64,000 bases of DNA. Origin: Sphingobium baderi. Its GTDB lineage: Bacteria > Pseudomonadota > Alphaproteobacteria > Sphingomonadales > Sphingomonadaceae. Where the stretch lies: assembly GCF_001456115.1 (NCBI RefSeq), contig NZ_CP013264.1, forward strand, positions 2,622,501-2,686,500, given 5' to 3'. The notes below the pieces were generated by a model that saw nothing but the letters and a program-made list of their open reading frames with translations, made no database searches and was not told the origin of the DNA. Shown one piece after another: positions 54,983 through 63,189 of the stretch. Each line of letters begins with the position of its first letter. Position 1 is the first letter of the stretch. Made by a program: the position numbers and the translations under genes.

Positions 54983-56569
54983 ATGGGCGCTGTCGGCGGC
55001 GATTATGTCATGGACGCGAAACGCGACCGGACAATCATCACGGCATCCGCACTGGGCACCATCTTCGAATGGTATGATTTCTATATTTACGGCGTTCTGG
55101 CGCCTATCATCGGCCGAACTTTTTTTCCGACTGATAACCCCACCGTCGAGTTGCTTTATTCCCTGGCCGGTTTCGCCATCGGCTTTGGCTTTCGCCCATT
55201 GGGAGCCGTCCTGTTCGGCTATTTGGGGGACCGCTTGGGCAGAAAATATACCTTTCTTGCAACGATTATCCTGATGGGCGCTGCGACGGCGGGCGTCGGA
55301 TTGACGCCATCGGCCGCCACGATCGGGATTGCCGCTCCGATCATTCTCATCCTTCTCCGCATAGCGCAGGGACTGGCGCTCGGAGGAGAATATGGTGGTG
55401 CAGCCATTTATGTCGCCGAACATGCGCCTGCCGGCAAACGGGGTTTTTACACCAGCTTCATTCAGGCGGGCGTGATTGGCGGTTTCATTCTTTCGCTGGT
55501 GGTGGTGGTCGGCACGCAGTGGATCGTCGGCAAGGCGGTGTGGGACGATTGGGGATGGCGATTGCCGTTCCTGTTTTCCCTCGCCCTGCTCGGCGTTTCC
55601 ATATGGATGCGGTTGAAACTGCGGGAAAGCCCGGTATTCGTCGCGATGAAGGCGGCGGGCGAACAATCCGCCAACCCGCTGAAAGAGGCGTTCACCTATC
55701 CGGGAAACCGCCGCAGGATGTTCGTGGCGATGCTCGGCATCGCGGCGGGTTTCACCGTCATCGCCTATACGGTGATGTTCCAGGTGCTCTATTTCCTCCA
55801 GAACAGTCTGCATGTCGCGCCCGGCATCGCGCAATTGCTGGTGGGGGGCAGCGCTTTTGCCGGAATGGCGGCATTTATCTTTTTCGGCTGGCTGTCCGAT
55901 CGGGTGGGCCGGAAGAAACCGATCATTATCGGTTATGCGCTCACGCTCGTGCTGCTTTACCCTATCTATCAGTTCATGGGCCAGCAGGCGAACCCCGCTC
56001 TGGCGCAGGCGGCCGAACGGGCGCCGGTGGTTGTTACAGGATCGGATTGTCGCTTCGACCCCTTTGCCAAAGTCCAGCCTACCGATTGCGGCAAGCTGCT
56101 CGATCACCTTTCCAAGCGGGGCGTGCCCTATGAAAGCCGGGATGACCGGCAACTGGGTGTGACGGTGGGGGATGAACGGGCCACCGATTTGAGTCCCGCC
56201 GGATTGGACACGCTTTTCCACAACCAAGGCTACGCGTTCGACACGGTTACGCCCGGTTGGGGAAGGTCGCTGCTGATCTTCCTGCCGCTGGTCGTGCTTT
56301 GGGTCGTTAGCGGAATGACCTATGGCCCGGTGGCGGCTCTGCTGTCGGAGTATTTCCCGGCGCGCATCCGCTATAGCTCCTTTTCGATCCCCTATCATAT
56401 CGGCACAGGTTATTTTGGCGGATTTCTGCCATTGGTCAGCCAATATAGCGTGGCTCGGACGGGAGACCCCTATGCGGGCTTATGGTATCCGATCGCGGTG
56501 GTCGCCGCCGCGCTGATCATCTGCCTCTTCTGGTTGCCGGAAACGCGTGGCACGAAACTCGACGCCTGA
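54983..56569 (+). CDS. MFS transporter, metabolite:H+ symporter family
   Basis: Twelve-helix major facilitator of the metabolite:H+ symporter (ProP/ShiA/KgtP-like) group. The group signature GTIFEWYDFYIYGVLAPIIG opens the first helix; the loop 2-3 motif is GYLGDRLGRKYTF, and RIAQGLALGGEYGGAAIYVAEH is the helix-4/5 motif. The second half has FGWLSDRVGRKKPI. A soluble insert of about 75 residues with two cysteines (TGSDCRFDPFAKVQPTDCGK) separates helices 9 and 10. Substrate unknown; a carboxylate or compatible solute is likely for the group. GGAGGGG lies just before the ATG at 54983 (528 residues); an ATG at 55010 is also possible. Confidence 0.85.
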   Translation: MGAVGGDYVMDAKRDRTIITASALGTIFEWYDFYIYGVLAPIIGRTFFPTDNPTVELLYSLAGFAIGFGFRPLGAVLFGYLGDRLGRKYTFLATIILMGAATAGVGLTPSAATIGIAAPIILILLRIAQGLALGGEYGGAAIYVAEHAPAGKRGFYTSFIQAGVIGGFILSLVVVVGTQWIVGKAVWDDWGWRLPFLFSLALLGVSIWMRLKLRESPVFVAMKAAGEQSANPLKEAFTYPGNRRRMFVAMLGIAAGFTVIAYTVMFQVLYFLQNSLHVAPGIAQLLVGGSAFAGMAAFIFFGWLSDRVGRKKPIIIGYALTLVLLYPIYQFMGQQANPALAQAAERAPVVVTGSDCRFDPFAKVQPTDCGKLLDHLSKRGVPYESRDDRQLGVTVGDERATDLSPAGLDTLFHNQGYAFDTVTPGWGRSLLIFLPLVVLWVVSGMTYGPVAALLSEYFPARIRYSSFSIPYHIGTGYFGGFLPLVSQYSVARTGDPYAGLWYPIAVVAAALIICLFWLPETRGTKLDA

Positions 56570-56609
56570 ACACTCGACCCGGCAGCGCGATACGTCTATC
56601 GGCTGAGCC

Positions 56610-57656
56610 ATGCGTTCCTTTCCCGCTCCGCTCCGCTTGCGCCTCGATAGCGATGCGCTGGTTTCGAACTGGCAATGGCTCGCAGGGCAGGGCGGCGCGG
56701 CTGCCTGCGGCGCGGCGGTCAAGGCGGATGGCTATGGGCTGGGCGCTCGGGAGGTCGTGCGCCGGCTGACGGCCGTAGGCTGCCGCGATTTCTTCGTATC
56801 GAACTGGCATGAAGCGGAGCATCTTGAGCCTCTGCTGGAACAGGGGATCAACCTGTCTGTCCTTCACGGCGTGCGCGAGGAGGATATGGCCTATGCCCTG
56901 ATGTCGCGGGCCATGCCTGTATTATGCTCGCCTATCCAGATCGAACGGTGGAAAGCCGCGGGCAGGGGCGAATGTCACCTGATGGTCGATACGGGCATGA
57001 GCCGTCTGGGGGTCGATTGGCGGAGTGATGTTGCCACATTGGTGGAGGGCTTGTCGGTCGACACGCTTTTTAGCCATCTGGCTTCGGCGGATGAAGATTC
57101 GCCGCTGAACGAAAGCCAGCTTGAACGCTTCGCCGTGATCAAGAACAAGGTGGATGCCCGGCGATATAGTCTGGCCAACAGCGCCGGTATCTGCCTTGGC
57201 CGGGATTATGCTTTCGATCTGACGCGTCCGGGAATTTCCCTCTATGGCGGCATAGCGCGTGAACGGGCCGCCGGTCATATCCGTCAGGTTGCGTTCCCCC
57301 AGGCGCAGGTGCTGCAATGCCGCCGCGTTGTAGCTGGCGACACCGTTGGATATAATGCAACCTTCCGTGCGCCCGCCGATATGGACGTAGCGATATTGAA
57401 CCTTGGCTATGCGGACGGATATTTGCGGGGTTTTTCCGGCTGTGGTTCCGTGACCGTCGACGGCGAAAGCCTGCCGCTCATCGGGCGGGTATCAATGGAC
57501 CTGCTGGCCGTGGATGTGACCGGACAAGCGGACATCTGCGAAGGGCAATGGCTGGACATCGATTATGATCTGCCGCGTGCCGCCGCTGTGTCCGGCCTGT
57601 CGCAATATGAACTTCTGACCGGCCTCGGGAATCGCTTCGATCGAATCTGGGTATGA
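56610..57656 (+). CDS. alr: Alanine racemase
   Basis: PLP fold type III racemase supplying D-alanine for peptidoglycan. The PLP lysine is K38 in AAVKADGYGLG; HLMVDTGMSRLGVDW, LANSAGICLG and the C-terminal catalytic tyrosine in DTVGYNATFRA are present, plus IGRVSMDLLAVDVT. At 348 residues it is normal to slightly short. Whether it is the biosynthetic or a catabolic (DadX) paralogue cannot be told; no D-amino acid dehydrogenase is adjacent. Convergent with phaA across a hairpin. Confidence 0.92.
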   Translation: MRSFPAPLRLRLDSDALVSNWQWLAGQGGAAACGAAVKADGYGLGAREVVRRLTAVGCRDFFVSNWHEAEHLEPLLEQGINLSVLHGVREEDMAYALMSRAMPVLCSPIQIERWKAAGRGECHLMVDTGMSRLGVDWRSDVATLVEGLSVDTLFSHLASADEDSPLNESQLERFAVIKNKVDARRYSLANSAGICLGRDYAFDLTRPGISLYGGIARERAAGHIRQVAFPQAQVLQCRRVVAGDTVGYNATFRAPADMDVAILNLGYADGYLRGFSGCGSVTVDGESLPLIGRVSMDLLAVDVTGQADICEGQWLDIDYDLPRAAAVSGLSQYELLTGLGNRFDRIWV

Positions 57657-57657
57657 A

Positions 57658-57693
57658 AGGATGGCCGTCGATCAATGGATCAACGGCCATCCT
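57658..57693. terminator. Bidirectional hairpin between alr and phaA
   Basis: AGGATGGCCGT (57658-57668) and ACGGCCATCCT (57683-57693) are perfect 11-bp arms, and GATC/GATC inside extends the stem after one mismatch. It begins just after the alr stop and ends 11 bp before the phaA stop. U-tracts are short on both sides. Confidence 0.6.
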
Positions 57694-57703
57694 GACAGCG
57701 GAT

Positions 57704-58876
57704 TCAGCGTTCGATGCACATGGAAACGCCCATGCCGCCGCCGACGCACAATGTCGCCAGTCCTTTTTTGGCATCGCGCTTCTGCATTTCATAAAGCAGG
57801 GTAGTGAGCACGCGCGCGCCGGATGCTCCGATCGGATGGCCGATGGCAATGGCGCCGCCGTTGACGTTTACCTTTTCCGGATCCCAGCCCAGTTCCTGTC
57901 CCACGGCCAGGGATTGAGCGGCAAAAGCTTCATTGGCTTCGATCAGATCCAGGTCGCCCAGTGACCAGCCAGCCTTTTCCAACGCGATGCGGGTGGCGGG
58001 AGCGGGGCCTATGCCCATGATCGCCGGATCCACGCCGCAGGTGGCGAAGGAGGCGATACGTCCCAATATCGGCGCGTTGCGCTTTGCCGCTTCGGCCCCG
58101 GTCATGATGACCAGCGCGGCGGCGCCGTCATTGATGCCGCTGGCGTTGCCGGCGGTGACGGTGCCGTCCTTCTTGAAGGCGGGCCTCAACGCCTGCATGG
58201 CTGCCAGCGTGGCGCCGGTGCGGATATATTCATCGCTATCGACCACCGTATCGCCCTTGCGGCCCTTGATCGTCACAGGCACGATTTCGTCCTTGAAGCG
58301 ACCAGCCGCGCGTGCAGCCTCCGCCTTGTTCTGGCTGGCAACGGCGAACTGATCCTGTGCTTCACGAGAAATCTGGAATTTTTCCGCCAGATTCTCAGCA
58401 GTCACGCCCATATGATAGTTGTGAAACGCATCGGTCAGGCCGTCCAGGATCATGGTGTCGACCAATGACAGCGCGCCCATCTTGACCCCACCGCGCAGAT
58501 TTTGCGCGTGGGGCGCCATGGACATATTCTCCTGACCGCCTGCGATCATGATACGGGCGTCGCCCGCCTTGATCGCTTGTGCAGCAAGCGCCACGGAACG
58601 CAGGCCGGAACCGCAGAGCTGATTGATGCCGATAGCCGTTCGCTCAACGGGAATACCCGCATTGACGGCGGCCTGCCGGGCCGGATTTTGCCCTTGGGCC
58701 GCGGTCAGAACCTGGCCCAATATGATTTCGTCCACTTCTTCGGGCGAAAGGCCTGCCTGCGCCAAAGCGGCGACGATCGCCGTTCTGCCCAGTTCATGCG
58801 CCGGGGTGTTGGCATAAGCGCCCAGGAAGCTGCCGACGGCGGTTCGCTTGGCTGCGGTGATGACGATGTCTGACAC
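57704..58876 (-). CDS. phaA: Acetyl-CoA acetyltransferase
   Basis: Thiolase that condenses two acetyl-CoA to acetoacetyl-CoA, the first step of polyhydroxybutyrate synthesis. Catalytic cysteine in [33 protein letters not shown], the [12 protein letters not shown] loop and [14 protein letters not shown] are the PhaA/AtoB hallmarks. GTG start at 58876 with GAGGAT about 8 nt upstream; 390 residues. It lies 46 bp downstream of a PhaC-like hydrolase and near phaR, which supports a role in polyester metabolism over ketone-body use. PhaB reductase is not in the window. Confidence 0.93.
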   Translation of the reverse strand: MSDIVITAAKRTAVGSFLGAYANTPAHELGRTAIVAALAQAGLSPEEVDEIILGQVLTAAQGQNPARQAAVNAGIPVERTAIGINQLCGSGLRSVALAAQAIKAGDARIMIAGGQENMSMAPHAQNLRGGVKMGALSLVDTMILDGLTDAFHNYHMGVTAENLAEKFQISREAQDQFAVASQNKAEAARAAGRFKDEIVPVTIKGRKGDTVVDSDEYIRTGATLAAMQALRPAFKKDGTVTAGNASGINDGAAALVIMTGAEAAKRNAPILGRIASFATCGVDPAIMGIGPAPATRIALEKAGWSLGDLDLIEANEAFAAQSLAVGQELGWDPEKVNVNGGAIAIGHPIGASGARVLTTLLYEMQKRDAKKGLATLCVGGGMGVSMCIER

Positions 58877-58922
58877 GGTTCACATCCTCGATGCTGGAGA
58901 AATTTTCGTGCCGCCCATATCA

Positions 58923-60011
58923 TCATCCACCATGGCCGGAAAGCCATTGGGATAAAGGATTCCAGAGGAGTTCGGGCGCTTGGCGCCCCACAATCATTCC
59001 CACATGCCCCATCTGCAGCATTTCGCTTTGGGCGAGCCGCGGCGATGCGGCTGCCGGGACGATACGGTCCGTTGCGGAACAAATGGAAAGATTGGGGCAA
59101 GTCAGGGATTCGAGCTTCACGGCCCGGTCCCGGATCATCCAGTTTCCCAATCCGCTCATATTGCCTTCATAGAATGTTTCGAAAAGGTCGCGGCCCGCGG
59201 CGAAGGTCAGGGGCGCGCCTCCGTTCGCCCAGTCTTCCACGGAGAGGAACGCGCGTTCATCGTCCGTTCCAGCGGTAATATCGGCGAACGCCGCAAATTT
59301 GCGAATGGTTCGGGCGGGATCGAGGGCCCAAAAACCAGACTGAAGAACCTCCATAGGGACATAGCCAAGGCGCTCACATGTCGTCTTCGCCCCATTCCAC
59401 AGGCCGATGATCAGGTCGAGATCGGCTGCTGGAAAGCCATCGAAATGCCAGGGTGCGGCTATGGTCGCGACGGCCCGGACGGGATGCAGCATCGCAGCGC
59501 CGAGAACCAGACTGCCGCCCAGGCAATAGCCGACCAGAATGGGAGGGAGAGGAAGCGACGCCAGCATCGGTACCAGGCGTTCGGCGACATGGCTATCAAG
59601 GCCGAGCATGGAATCCCCCGCGGCGGGTGTTCCCCAATCGACCAGATAGGCGTCATGTCCTTGTGCGGCCATGTGGCGCAGCATCGATCGGCTTTCGGAC
59701 AGATCGAGCACGGTCGGGGGATTGATGAGCGAAGGCACGAAAACGACTGGAGGACGCCCACTTGCCGTGCCGTAGTGCAGCAATCGGGCATTTCCTGATG
59801 CCGCAACGACGGGGGCAGCGGACGGCGGCGTGGACCTTTCTGCGGATTGATATTTTCGCAGGCCTTGAAAAGCGCGACGGCGCAATTCGGGATCATCTTC
59901 GGTTTCGCGCCATAAAATATCGAGGAAAAGTGGCAGTGGGCGGGGGCCATGTTGCGGCGCGGCATGAGCTTGTGCTAATGCGGAATGAACAGGAGTGGGA
60001 GAGATTTCCAT
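58923..60011 (-). CDS. PHA synthase-like (PhaC-related) alpha/beta hydrolase
   Basis: A 362-residue alpha/beta-hydrolase of the PhaC group. The nucleophile box is GYCLGGS with cysteine C163, the polyester-synthase form (G-x-C-x-G-G) of the lipase box. PPVVFVPSLINPPTVLDL, YLVDWGTP, the acid in CSATDRIVPA and the base in MGHVGMIVG complete the triad region. It has the length of class III PhaC and lacks the ~200-residue N-terminal domain of class I; no phaE gene is visible. ATG at 60011 overlaps the ATG of phaR on the other strand. A TTGATA-N18-TTTATC promoter candidate (60056-60027) lies within phaR and would give a ~10-nt leader. Confidence 0.82.
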   Translation of the reverse strand: MEISPTPVHSALAQAHAAPQHGPRPLPLFLDILWRETEDDPELRRRAFQGLRKYQSAERSTPPSAAPVVAASGNARLLHYGTASGRPPVVFVPSLINPPTVLDLSESRSMLRHMAAQGHDAYLVDWGTPAAGDSMLGLDSHVAERLVPMLASLPLPPILVGYCLGGSLVLGAAMLHPVRAVATIAAPWHFDGFPAADLDLIIGLWNGAKTTCERLGYVPMEVLQSGFWALDPARTIRKFAAFADITAGTDDERAFLSVEDWANGGAPLTFAAGRDLFETFYEGNMSGLGNWMIRDRAVKLESLTCPNLSICSATDRIVPAAASPRLAQSEMLQMGHVGMIVGRQAPELLWNPLSQWLSGHGG

Positions 60012-60573
60012 GGCGAAGTCCAAGACGATAAACGAATCCGAACCGGTGATTATCAAGAAGTACGCGAACCGGCGGCTCTATAATACGGAAACGTCGAGCT
60101 ATATCACGCTGGATCTGTTGTCGCAGATGACTCGTGAGGGGCGCGAGTTCGTAGTCGTCGATGCCAAGTCCGGCGAGGACATCACGCATAATGTCCTGAC
60201 CCAGATCATCATGGAGGAGGAGCAGCGGGGCAAGAACATGCTGCCCGTCAACTTTCTGCGTCAATTGATCTCCATGTATGGCGATTCCATGCAATCCATG
60301 GTGCCGCAATATCTGGAAGCGTCCATGGAAGCGTTCCGAAAGAACCAGCAGCAATTTCAGGAAGCGATGAAAGGGGCGTTCGGCGGTGGTCCCTTTGCTG
60401 AAATCGCCAAGCGGAACATGCAGATGTTCGAAGTGGCGGCCAATGCCTTTGGAAAGGGCGGGGCGGCGCCATCGGCCAAATCTTTCCAATCCGACGAAAG
60501 CAAGGATGACGAGATCGCAGACCTCAAGGCGCAGCTTGCGGCCCTCAACGCGAAGATCGACAAGCTGAGCTAA
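60010..60573 (+). CDS. phaR: Polyhydroxyalkanoate synthesis repressor PhaR
   Basis: DNA-binding regulator that senses polyhydroxyalkanoate granules and represses phasin and related genes. The N-terminal PHB/PHA accumulation regulator domain is clear: IIKKYANRRLYNTETSSYIT, then EFVVVDAKSGEDITHNVL, TQIIMEEEQRGKNMLPVNFL. A PHB_acc domain and an amphipathic C-terminal coiled coil (DDEIADLKAQLAALNAKIDK) follow. ATG at 60010 with GGGAG 8 nt upstream gives 187 residues. Its start codon shares the CCATGG palindrome with the divergent PhaC-like gene, so both promoters must lie inside the opposite coding region. Confidence 0.93.
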   Translation: MAKSKTINESEPVIIKKYANRRLYNTETSSYITLDLLSQMTREGREFVVVDAKSGEDITHNVLTQIIMEEEQRGKNMLPVNFLRQLISMYGDSMQSMVPQYLEASMEAFRKNQQQFQEAMKGAFGGGPFAEIAKRNMQMFEVAANAFGKGGAAPSAKSFQSDESKDDEIADLKAQLAALNAKIDKLS

Positions 60574-60665
60574 AGTTCCGCTGCTACGCTTCGGGGGTCG
60601 ACAGAAACGGCGGGCTTGCCCTATGGCGCGCCATCATTTGCACTCAGATAGCCAAGGTCGATCCC

Positions 60666-62192
60666 GTGAAGCACGCCCTTTCCGTTACCCGTGAACAGGA
60701 TTTCGCCGCCTGGTATCAGGCGGTCGTCTCCGAAGCCGACATGGCGGAGGAAAGCGGCGTTCGCGGTTGCATGGTCATCCGTCCGTGGGGCTATGGCATC
60801 TGGGAACGCATCCAGAAGCTTCTGGATGAGCGCATCAAGGCGACGGGCCACGAAAACTGCTATTTTCCGCTCTTCATTCCGCTTTCCTATTTTGAGAAGG
60901 AAGCGGAGCATGTGGACGGTTTCGCCAAGGAAATGGCGGTCGTCACCCATCACCGTCTGATCCAGAAGGACGGTAAGATGGTGCCGGACCCCGAAGCGAA
61001 GCTGGAAGAACCGCTGGTGGTGCGTCCGACCTCCGAAACGGTGATCGGCGCGGCTTTTTCCCGCTGGGTGCAAAGCTGGCGCGATCTGCCCGTGCTCATC
61101 AACCAGTGGGCCAATGTCGTGCGCTGGGAAATGCGAACCCGCATGTTTTTGCGGACCAGCGAGTTTCTCTGGCAGGAAGGGCATACCGCCCATGCCACTG
61201 TCGAAGAAGCGATGGACGAGACGATGAAGATGCTGGAAGTCTATCGCAGCTTCGCCGAAGAGTGCGTCGCACTCCCCGTCATTGCGGGGGAAAAGCCGGA
61301 AAATGAACGTTTTCCAGGCGCGGTCGCGACCTATTCCATCGAAGCGATGATGCAGGACGGAAAAGCGCTTCAGGCCGGAACGTCGCATTTTCTGGGCACG
61401 ACTTTCAGCCAGGCGCAGAACATCAAATTCCAGAATGCCGAAGGGCAGCAGGAACTGGCCCAGACGACGAGCTGGGGCATGTCCACCCGCATGATCGGCG
61501 GGCTCATCATGGTGCATGGCGATGATGACGGCCTGCGCGTGCCTCCACGGGTGGCGCCCTATCAGATCGTCGTGGTGCCGATGCTGCGCGATACGGAAGA
61601 GGATGCGGCCATTCTCGATTATTGCGCGGCTCTGGTCAGCGAACTCAACGAACAGGACGTGTTTCGTGAACCCGTCCGCGCATTGCTGGACAGGCGACCC
61701 GCCAAGGCGGCCAACAAGCGTTGGGGCTGGGTGAAGAAGGGGGCTCCGATCGTAATAGAGGTCGGTGGTCGTGACGTCGCCGGTGGAAATGTGTCGGTCT
61801 TGCGCCGCGACAGGCTTTATCGGGAAGATGGGAAGCTCGACAGCCAGATTGTTGCGAAGAACGATTTCCTCACGCAGGCGACGGCAATGCTGGAAGGCAT
61901 TCAGCAGGCGCTGTTTGCCGACGCGAATGCCCGATTGCACGGCAATATCGATAAAAGCATCGCTTCGCTGGAGGATCTGAAGGCCCTTTTTGCAGTCAGT
62001 TCCAAGCCAGGATGGGCATTGGTGCAATGGAGCAAGCCGACCGGCGCAGCACTTGATAAAGTCGTCGAGTGGCTGAAGGGCGAGAAGCTGACTCTGCGTA
62101 ATGTGCCGATGGATGCCGAAGCGGCCGATGGCGTCTGTATCTTTACCGGCCAGCCTGCGGTGCAGCGGGTTCTGGTCGGGCGTTCCTATTAA
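60666..62192 (+). CDS. proS: Proline--tRNA ligase, type 3 (archaeal/eukaryotic-like)
   Basis: Class II aminoacyl-tRNA synthetase for proline. Motif 2 region RPTSETVIG and WEMRTRMFLRTSEFLWQEGH, motif 3 in GMSTRMIGGLIMVHGDDDGL, then an anticodon-binding domain (YQIVVVPMLRD) and a zinc-binding-like C-terminal domain ending in the GRSY tyrosine typical of the archaeal/eukaryotic form. There is no editing insertion between motifs 2 and 3, and the length (508) is unlike the ~440-residue enzyme of many alphaproteobacteria. GTG start at 60666 with AAGG about 8 nt upstream. Likely the housekeeping copy, as no other is visible here. Confidence 0.93.
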   Translation: MKHALSVTREQDFAAWYQAVVSEADMAEESGVRGCMVIRPWGYGIWERIQKLLDERIKATGHENCYFPLFIPLSYFEKEAEHVDGFAKEMAVVTHHRLIQKDGKMVPDPEAKLEEPLVVRPTSETVIGAAFSRWVQSWRDLPVLINQWANVVRWEMRTRMFLRTSEFLWQEGHTAHATVEEAMDETMKMLEVYRSFAEECVALPVIAGEKPENERFPGAVATYSIEAMMQDGKALQAGTSHFLGTTFSQAQNIKFQNAEGQQELAQTTSWGMSTRMIGGLIMVHGDDDGLRVPPRVAPYQIVVVPMLRDTEEDAAILDYCAALVSELNEQDVFREPVRALLDRRPAKAANKRWGWVKKGAPIVIEVGGRDVAGGNVSVLRRDRLYREDGKLDSQIVAKNDFLTQATAMLEGIQQALFADANARLHGNIDKSIASLEDLKALFAVSSKPGWALVQWSKPTGAALDKVVEWLKGEKLTLRNVPMDAEAADGVCIFTGQPAVQRVLVGRSY

Positions 62193-62250
62193 CCGGTTTT
62201 AGCTCGGCCGGTGGCGAGGAATGTGTCGCCGATTGCAAAACTGCGCGATT

Positions 62251-63189
62251 TCAGAAACGCCATTGGATGATGGCGGCCAAAACCCAGAGTATCGCGCAGG
62301 CCCGCAGATAAACCTTCAGGGCATGATCGATGTCGAGAGGGGCGGCTCGCTCGTCGCCGTCGCCGATCCATGGCTTGTCATGCGAAATGCCATCATAGCT
62401 TAGCGGTCCGGCCAGTCTCAGCCCCAGTGCCCCCGCCATGGCGGCTTCGGTCCAGCCTGCATTGGGGGATGCATGTTTGCCTGCATCACGCAGCATGATC
62501 CGCCACCCGCCACCGCCAGCCATGCAAATCAGCGCGCCTGCTATTCGGGCGGGGACGAAATTCACAAGATCGTCGGTTCGCGCGGCGGCCCCGCCAAAGG
62601 CGTGCCATTTTTCTTCCTTATGACCGATCAGGCTGTCGGCGGTGTTGATCGCCTTATATGCCCAGATGCCCGGCAGGCCCCCGACAAGCAGCCAGAATAG
62701 CGGCGCCGCTATCCCGTCGCAGAAACTTTCCGACAGGCTTTCTATCGCGGCGCGGGCGATGGCCGGTTCATCCAGCGCCTGCGTGTCCCTTCCCACGATC
62801 ATCGAAACCGCGCGCCGCGCCTTTTCGGCATCGCCTTTTTCAAGATAGCGGGCGACCGGGTGAACATGTTCGAACAGGCTTCGTTGCGCCAGAGCGGGCC
62901 ATGCCAGAAGTGCAATGGCGAGCCAGCCGTAAGAACCAAGCCAGTGAGATGCGAGATACTCCAGCAGCAGACCGCCGCCGATCACAATGACCAGCAATAT
63001 GGCCAAAGTCCCGATGCCAGCTAGGCGGCGTGCTCCATTGCTCCATTGGGGGCGGTTCCATCGGCGTTCGCACGCGCTTATGATCCGGGCGAAGATGCCG
63101 ATGGGATGACCGATCCGGACATAAAGGGCGCGTGGCCAACCGAGCGCCGCATCAAGGGCAAGGGCGGCGATGGCGACCGGATCAGTCAA
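62251..63189 (-). CDS. cobD: Adenosylcobinamide-phosphate synthase (CobD/CbiB)
   Basis: Integral membrane enzyme that joins aminopropanol phosphate to adenosylcobyric acid late in cobalamin synthesis. Family motifs are WPRALYVRIGHPIGIFARII, ERRWNRP, RRAVSMIVGRDTQALDE, ESLSESFCDGIAAPLFW and KAINTADSLIGHK; four or five membrane helices are seen. TTG start at 63189 overlaps the cobC stop by 8 nt, so the two are coupled. 312 residues. Naming follows the aerobic-pathway convention; CbiB in enteric bacteria. Convergent with proS across 58 bp holding a weak ACCGG/CCGGT inverted repeat. Confidence 0.93.
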   Translation of the reverse strand: MTDPVAIAALALDAALGWPRALYVRIGHPIGIFARIISACERRWNRPQWSNGARRLAGIGTLAILLVIVIGGGLLLEYLASHWLGSYGWLAIALLAWPALAQRSLFEHVHPVARYLEKGDAEKARRAVSMIVGRDTQALDEPAIARAAIESLSESFCDGIAAPLFWLLVGGLPGIWAYKAINTADSLIGHKEEKWHAFGGAAARTDDLVNFVPARIAGALICMAGGGGWRIMLRDAGKHASPNAGWTEAAMAGALGLRLAGPLSYDGISHDKPWIGDGDERAAPLDIDHALKVYLRACAILWVLAAIIQWRF

